Below the pieces are notes generated by a model, which had not been told where the DNA came from, ran no database searches, and worked only from the letters and a program-made list of their open reading frames with translations. From assembly GCF_024918955.1 (NCBI RefSeq), contig NZ_CP103423.1, forward strand, positions 558,001-622,000: DNA of 64,000 nt. Direction: 5' to 3'. Source of the stretch: Mesomycoplasma molare (lineage in GTDB: Bacteria; Bacillota_I; Bacilli_A; Mycoplasmatales; Metamycoplasmataceae). Below are positions 57,610-64,000 of the stretch, piece by piece; position 1 is the stretch's first letter; the number at the start of each line of letters is the position of its first letter. A program made the translations under genes and the position numbers.

Positions 57610-57633
57610 AAGAAGGTATAAAAACCTTCTTTT
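57608..57633 (+). terminator. pfkA terminator and left target duplication of IS copy 2
   Basis: 26-bp perfect palindrome (AAAAGAAGGT / ACCTTCTTTT around ATAAAA). It acts as the pfkA-operon terminator and is duplicated at 59004-59029 by the IS insertion. Confidence 0.9.
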
Positions 57634-59003
57634 CCCTGAATGCAAAATCAAGTGCACCACTATAATGTAAAATTAAAAAGTGGTTGCACTTGATTTTTTA
57701 AATAAAAAAACTACCTATAAAAATTTAAGACAACATACTTTTTATTGAAAGGATCATATGAATTATAATACAACAAAGCATTATTCGCATTTAAATGCTG
57801 AAAAAGATTTTTAATAGAGAAATTGTTTTATAAAAATATTCAATTAGACAAATTGCTAATTTTCTTAATGTCAATCACTCAACAGTGTCAAGAGAATTAA
57901 AAAGAAATTCAAATTTTTACGGATTTTATGATCATTTAATAGCAAATGAAAAAGCTAAAATAAGACATAAACATAAAAGATTGTTTTTCTTTTCTCAAAT
58001 GGATGATTATAAAGAATTTAGCAAACTTATTAAAGACAATTTTAACAAAGCAACATGTGGAATAAAAATGACTTACAACCTAATAAAAGAAGGAGTCAAA
58101 AACATTAAAATCCCTTCGCTAAGGACTGTTTTTAATTGGATTAATACAGGAAAATGAGTATTAACTAATAAAGATAGATTAAGAAAGCACTATACAAAAG
58201 GCGGAAAAAGAAAAAATAACGTTATTGAAAGACTTGTGCAGTCAAATTATGTATTTCCTATTTGAGCTAGACCAAAACATATTGATTTAAGAGAAACATT
58301 TGGGCATTGAGAGGGTGATTTAGTTATAGGTAAAAAATCCGCAGGGCATTCTAGTCTTTTAACTTTAGTGGAAAGAAAAAGTAGGTTGGGAATAATTGTA
58401 AAAGTTTCAAGTAAAAACCCTTTTTACATTAATAAAGTTCTTTATGAAAGAATAAATACACTAGAATTACCCGTTGAAAGTATTACTTTTGATAATGGAA
58501 TTGAATTTAATGCGGTTGGAATATTAGCAAAAAATTAGGAATTAAAATTTATAAAACCGATAAATACGCTTCTTTTCAAAGAGGAACTAATGAAAATTTT
58601 AACGGACTTATAAGAAGAGTTTATAAAAAGGGACTGATTTTAATAAAGTCTCTCGAGAAGAAATATTAAATCTTGAAAAAGAATAAATTTTATGAATAGA
58701 GACATACTAGAAGGAAAATGCGCTTTTGACATATATGAAGAAGAAATAGAAAGATTAAATAAATATTAATTAAAACTATTAAAAATTACAAGATTATTAC
58801 AAGAAAATAATGAAAGGGTCGAAAAATTTTGCCCCATAATTTTTATTAACTTCATTAATAAAAACCGCTTTACAAGCGGAATTAAAAGAAGGGGATATCC
58901 CCTTCACCCCCTTAATAGTAAATAGGGGGTATAAAATATTGTAAATTGTAGTACAATGTTTTTATAATAAAAACTACTGGTGCACTTCAATTTTCATTTT
59001 AGG
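57634..59003 (+). mobile_element. IS30-type insertion sequence, copy 2
   Basis: 1,370 bp, the same termini as copy 1 (CCCTGAATGC... and ...CATTTTAGG) and nearly identical throughout. It inserted in a terminator hairpin, duplicating it (26 bp each side). This leaves both pfkA and pheS regions intact. Confidence 0.92.
57758..58769 (+). pseudogene. IS30-type transposase, frameshifted (copy 2)
   Basis: The readable middle runs from 57885 (MSRELKRNSNFYGFYDHLIA) to 58536 with Trp TGAs. It includes GHWEGDLVIGKKSAGHSS and ITFDNGIEFNAVG. Breaks: one base short near 57801 (GAAAAAGATTTTTAATAG), near 57841 (ATTCAATTAGAC), near 58530 (AGCAAAAAATTAGG), near 58630 (AAAGGGACTG) and near 58680 (AAAAAGAATAA). 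All five are shared with copy 1. Homology restores a full DDE transposase if each is corrected. Confidence 0.85.
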
Positions 59004-59029
59004 AAAAGAAGGTATAAAAACCTTCTTTT
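59004..59029. repeat. Right target duplication of IS copy 2
   Basis: Exact 26-bp copy of the palindrome at 57608-57633; on the plus strand it still forms a terminator-type hairpin before pheS. Confidence 0.9.
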
Positions 59030-59166
59030 AATTTGAAAACTATTCCAAAAATAAAAAATGAAAGTAAGTTTTTTATTTTTTATTGCTATTTTATGATTTT
59101 ATATTTAAAAAAAACAATAAAAAAAATTTTTTATTTATAATTATAAATAAAGTAATAAGGAGATTT

Positions 59167-60114
59167 ATGGATATAAATAAAATAAAAACCCTTGAAGATT
59201 TAAAAATTGAAAAAAATAAAATCTTTGGGGTTGATGGAGAAATAGCCAAATTAACCAAAAAACTTAAAAATGTTTCTAGTGAAGAAAAGGCTACCATTGG
59301 AAAAGAGATTAAAAAATTAAAAGAAGAGGCTGAATTATTTTTTCAAGAAGCTTCAAAAAAAATTGAAGAAATAAAGATCCAAGAAAAAATAAAAAATGAA
59401 TGAATTGATATTAGTGAACCCTTGATTCAAAGTTCTTCTTTACACCCTTTAACATTGATTACAAATAGAATTAGAGAGTGATTTTTTCAAAATGGTTATT
59501 TTGAATATAAAGATTCAGAAATAGTTAGCGATGAATATAATTTTGAAAGATTGAATATAGGAAAAGATCATCCTGCTAGAGAAATGCAAGATTCCTTATA
59601 CATCGATGAAAACACTTTATTAAGAACGCACAATACAGGAATAAGTGCTAAGATTCTAGAAATGTATAAAAATAAAGAATTTAGTCAATTTTCAATTGGG
59701 AAAGTTTATAGAAAAGATGAAGATGATCAAACCCACTCTCATCAGTTTACTCAACTAGATTTTATAAGCGTTGGTAATGTTAATTTTCCTAATTTAATTT
59801 GAACGTTAAAATCTTTTTTATCATACGTCTTAGAAGAAGAAGTTGAAATACGAATGAGACCTTCTTATTTTCCGTTCACAGAACCTTCAGTTGAGGTAGA
59901 TGTATTTTACAAAAATAGGTGAATAGAAATTCTTGGTGCAGGTATGTTACATAAAAATGTTTTAAAAATGGCAGGTTACACCAATCAAATGAACGGTTTT
60001 GCTGCCGGAATAGGTTTGGAACGTATTGCTATGATTAAATATCAAATACAAGACATCAGAGAATTATACATAAATGATTTAAGAATCTTAAATCAATTCA
60101 GAAAGGAAAATTAA
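59167..60114 (+). CDS. pheS: Phenylalanyl-tRNA synthetase alpha subunit
   Basis: 315 aa. N-terminal coiled coil (residues ~1-75), then the class II catalytic domain: [39 protein letters not shown] (motif 2), and [24 protein letters not shown] (motif 3). Chosen start at 59167 follows AAGGAG; the upstream in-frame ATG at 59083 has no RBS. The stop shares a base with the pheT ATG. Confidence 0.95.
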
Positions 60115-62279
60115 TGCTTTTTTCATACAAAAAGTTAAAAGAAATAGCTAACTTAGATGATACGGTTTCTTTTAACGATGTTATTAATGCAATTAATTCT
60201 ATTGGATTTGAGGTAGAAAATTATAAAAAATTAAATAACATTAGTGGAATTAAATTTGGAAAAGTTTTAAAAACTTATAAAAATCCTAATGGTGATAAAT
60301 TAACCGTTTGTGAAATAGAATTTAACGATAAAATACGAACTATACAAACAACAGCTAAAAACGTTAAAGAAAACGACTTTTTAATGGCTTTTGTTCCAGG
60401 TTCAAGTAATGGAGAAATGATATTTACTGAAAAAAAATTACAAAATATTATTTCTGAAGGTATGCTTATTTCTTTAAATGAACTAGGATTTAATTCAGAG
60501 CTTGTATGGGATGAATATAAGGATGGCATTTTTACATTTAAAAAGGTAGATTTGAACCTTGATCCTATTGAATATTTTGAATTAAATGATTATATTATTG
60601 ATATAAAAATTTTAACTAATCGCTCTGATGCTAATTCGTATATAATAATGGGAAAAGAATTAGCTGCATATTTTAAAACAAAACCTAAAAACTATAATTT
60701 AAAATCTGCAAATTTTAAAAGTGATTTTAAAATAACAGATAATAATAAAAATATTTTAACAGGAATAGAAGCAAAGGTTGATGAAGACTTTTCTTTATCT
60801 ATACAAGATTCCTTGTTAATAGTTAAATCAGGTATTAAACTCATTTCTCCCATAGTAGATTTAACTAATTTAACTCTAATCTTAAGCGGTATGCCTAACC
60901 ATGCATATAATAAAGATAATATTAAAAGCCCGATAAATCCAAAGATTTTTTCTTCAAATTTTGAAATAATAGGAGGAAAAACTATAAATTTTCAGAATGG
61001 TCTTGGTATAGTTGATGGAAATAACAATATTATTTCTTTAGCAGGTGTTATGGGAGGAGAAAAATATTCTGTAAATAAAGATACTAAAAATATAATTATT
61101 GAAATTGGAAATTTTTCTATCAAAGATGTGAGACACACTGCTAAACAACTAAAATTAGAATCTAATGCTTTTAAACAATCCTCTAAAAAAATTTCTTTAG
61201 GAACAATGCTATTAGGTCATATTGTTTTATCTAATTATCTTAATAATTTTTCAGAAATAATAAACTTTCCGGAGATAAAAGAAAAAGAAATTGAATTCGA
61301 TATTGAATATATAAATAAAATCGCAGGAAGTCAAATAAGTACAACTAAAAGATTTAAAGAAGTAATAAGATCACTGGAAATTCTTGAATTCCGATTTAGT
61401 AACAATAAAATTATAATACCTTCTTATAGACACGACATTAATGATATTGATGATGTATTAGAGGAAATATTAAGATTTTATGGATTTGATAATTTAACTT
61501 TACATCAGCCAAGTATTAATAATTTTAAAATTAATTCTTTATCTAATTTTAAAGAAAACATTTCCGCTAATGGATTCCAAGAAGTAAGAACTTATACATT
61601 AATTTCTAAAGAGAGAAATATATTTAATCCTTTCAATTTCGAAAAAAATATAGAATTAGAAACTTATATTTCAAAAGAGAGAGAAGTTATTAGAAATTCC
61701 TTATCAATTTCTTTAGCTGAGGTTATAGATTATAATCAAAAAAGAAAAATAAATGATATTTCCATTTTTGAAATAGGTATGGTAAATAAATTAAACAGGG
61801 TACTAGCATTAGCAACAACTACAAAAACTTTTGTAGAACTAAAACAAATACTAATAAATACGTTTTCTAATGACTTAGAATTTAAAAGAGCAGAAGATAT
61901 TAATCAATTTCACACCGGTGTTAGTGCTATCATTTATCAAAAAGATAAAATTGTTGGTTGAATCGGTAAAATTTCGCCATATTTAAATATTTCTGATGCT
62001 TATTTTGTGGAAGTTAATTTAGATGTAATTAAAAATAAAAAAAATAGTTTTAAACAATGTAATTCAAAACCTTTAAAAACTAGAGATATAACTTTTACGA
62101 TAAATAAAAAAGAAAGTATTCAAGAAAAAATTCAGGAAATAAATAGCATTTATGACTCTATATTTTCTATAAAAGTAAAAGACATTTACGAAACTGAAGA
62201 AGTAAATAAAATTACATTAAATATCGTCTGCGATGAAAATGGTATGGAGTTAATCGACAAAAAATATAATAATCAGTAA
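60114..62279 (+). CDS. pheT: Phenylalanyl-tRNA synthetase beta subunit
   Basis: 721 aa with one late TGA-Trp (WIGKI at about 61962). Order: N-terminal tRNA-binding OB domain (GKVLKTYKNPNGDKLTVCEI), B3/B4 editing region (LAGVMGGEKYSV), B5 (IPSYRHDINDIDDVLEEILR) and a C-terminal FDX-ACB-like domain. Shorter than the ~800-aa bacterial norm, as in other mollicutes. Translation is coupled to pheS (TAATG). Confidence 0.95.
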
Positions 62280-62287
62280 AATTTCTC

Positions 62288-64000
62288 ATGAAAAAGAAAA
62301 CTAAAAAATTACTTTTATTAACATTTTCTATAATAACTACTAGTTCTGTAATTAGTAGTATTATTTTTTTTAATGAAAAAAATTCAAGAATTAATAAATT
62401 AAAACCTTATATCAACAATGAAGAATTGCTTTCAATAGAGTCGAGAATTCAATTTTATGACGATAATACTTTTAACAAAATTTTAAATTTTGTATTAAAT
62501 AGACATAATTATTTCAATTCTTCTTTAATTCAATATGACAAAAAATATGAAAATAAATTAAAATTATATGATTTTCTTTCCTTTCAAGAAAGTGAGTTAA
62601 AAATCAAATCTTTCTTTAAAAGTACTTATTTTCAATTAGAAGAATTAAACGGTTTAGACAAAAATTTTTTTAGTGATTTATTAATAAAAAAGCAATATTT
62701 TAATAATTTAATGAAAGAGTTTGAATCTGAATTTTTAAAAATTGAAAAATTCATTAATGAATTAGATAATGATAATATAAAATTATTTTTTCAAAAAAAT
62801 TTAATCAATTTAATTAGTAAAGGTACTTTTAAAGATAATTGAAATGATATTAATACTACTATAAAATTTTTTAATCAAATTCAGGAAACAAAAAACATGT
62901 ACTTTAATTTAAATAATCCTAAATTAAATTCATTACTTTCAAATATAGATAATTTATTTAGTGCTAATGATTTTTATGATTTTAGAAAAAAAATTGAAGA
63001 ACACTTTCAAAAAATTAAAACAACTGTTTTTGAGCAAAAATTATTGAATAATAATTTCAATTTTAGTAAAACAAAAGTATTAAAAAATATAGAAAATGAA
63101 TCTAATATTAATATTTTCAAAAAAGATAATCTTTTAGAAACTATAGATACTTTATTTTTAAATAGTCAACTTCAGGAAATTAATATAAAAGATTTTCTAC
63201 TAAATAATAGCATAATAGAAAGAAAAGAAAACAATCTTCGAATCATAAATTCTCTAGCTATTTCCGATAAAAATAAAGAAAATTTTTTATCAGAAAATAA
63301 TTTTAAATTCGACTTAAAAGAAGTTGAAGAATTTCAAAATAAAATTGAAAATCTTAAAAAAAACATTCAACTTTTTAAAGAAAAATTTGATAGTATTGAA
63401 GCAAATAAAAACTCTTTAAACAATAATCAAAAATACTATTGAATTAATTTTTTATATAATATTAAAAAATTCTATAATCAAGAAGCTTTTGATTTTCCTG
63501 ATTTTTGAATGCTAAAAGACGTTATTTTTTTTCTTGAAAATAAAATAAAAATAATCGAAGACATAAAAAATGTAAAAGATAAAAACGAATCTTTACTAAC
63601 TATTTTTGAAAATGATATTAACAAAAACTTTATTTTTAATAAGCATAAAAATTTTGCTAAATATGATTTAGAATACTACTCTTTTTCAGCTTCTATTAAT
63701 AAAGAAAATTTAATGCTAATTTTAGAAAAAAACAATTTATTAAATATACAGATGAAAATAGTTGATATTAAATTAGATTCCAATAATTTAAATTCTTTAA
63801 AAGTAACCCTAGAGTTTGAGCACAAATTAGATAAAACACTAAATATAAATAAAATATTTACATTAAACTTTACAAATGATATAAATCCAATTTTAAATAA
63901 TATAAGTGATTTCTTGGATGATTATTGTTTGATTGACTATAATAAATTTTCTGATTTTAATGAAAGTGAATTCTTAAACTTAGAAAACTATGATCCTTTT
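62288..64000 (+). CDS. Membrane-anchored surface protein, 3' end outside the window
   Basis: Starts at 62288, 9 nt after pheT (MKKKTKKLLLLTFSIITTSS). One hydrophobic N-terminal helix, no lipobox, then a highly charged, alpha-helical body (coiled-coil-like KIEEHFQKIKTTV, EEFQNKIENLKKNIQLFKEK) and TGA-Trp codons. It is open to the window edge. No family recognised. It may be cotranscribed with pheST. Confidence 0.8.

Noticed and set aside
59083-59166. Upstream pheS start
   Set aside because: Hydrophobic non-family residues and no RBS; AAGGAG precedes the ATG at 59167.

Overview
The window is mollicute DNA, most likely a Mycoplasma/Mycoplasmopsis-type genome. Base composition is very AT-rich. 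UGA is read as tryptophan throughout: pepF, ptsI, pyrG, ackA, lpd, pheS, pheT and the giant surface proteins are continuous only if TGA is Trp. The gene content is that of a small fermentative, wall-less parasite. No species can be named from the sequence alone.

Layout. 1-8728 (all minus): 5' part of a lipoprotein, pepF, ptsI, a Ca2+-type P-ATPase and pyrG, with tight 14-nt overlaps inside two gene pairs. 8937-12068 (plus): a 1043-aa surface protein with an apparently leaderless promoter. 12211-15111: an accessory patch with a DUF4116 repeat protein behind what looks like a complete SAM-I (S-box) riboswitch, a small two-TM ORF without a normal start, an unidentified structured RNA with terminator, and an RHH-antitoxin/RelE-toxin pair. 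15257-17065 (minus): another surface protein. 17388-20554 (plus): pta-ackA-coaD-ysxC with overlapping genes. 20622-22996 (minus): ychF and rpsR-ssb-rpsF with an S6:S18-type leader. 23408-26671: lpd (plus), smpB (minus), rpmG and pepP (plus). 26682-30342 (minus): an ECF-type S component, tkt, a small conserved protein and efp. 30434-53533 (minus): about 23 kb of giant surface-protein genes. One reading frame of about 3,430 codons is broken by an IS30-type element and an in-frame TAA. A 506-aa anchored protein follows it, then an intact 3,232-aa protein. 53725-62279: nadE, trxA (minus), an aldehyde dehydrogenase (minus), pfkA, a 37-aa basic peptide, a second IS copy, pheS and pheT. 62288-64000: start of another surface protein.

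How the genes work together. pfkA, tkt, pta and ackA give glycolysis/pentose phosphate flux to acetate and ATP. ptsI would feed sugar uptake, but its phospho-acceptor histidine codon is TAT (Tyr) here, so PTS function is in doubt. nadE, coaD and the ECF S component serve cofactor supply and salvage. Much of the coding capacity goes to exported, membrane-anchored repeat proteins built from about 110-residue beta-rich modules ending in F-[ST]-T. The lipoprotein at the left edge carries the same kind of module.

Most interesting items: the S-box in front of a DUF4116 gene, the His-to-Tyr change in enzyme I, two IS copies flanked by 21- and 26-bp duplicated palindromes and sharing the same transposase frameshifts, the unidentified RNA next to the toxin-antitoxin pair, and a 12-bp-period GGTTACC array over a lipoprotein promoter. 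All calls come from reading the sequence; no database search or folding program was run.
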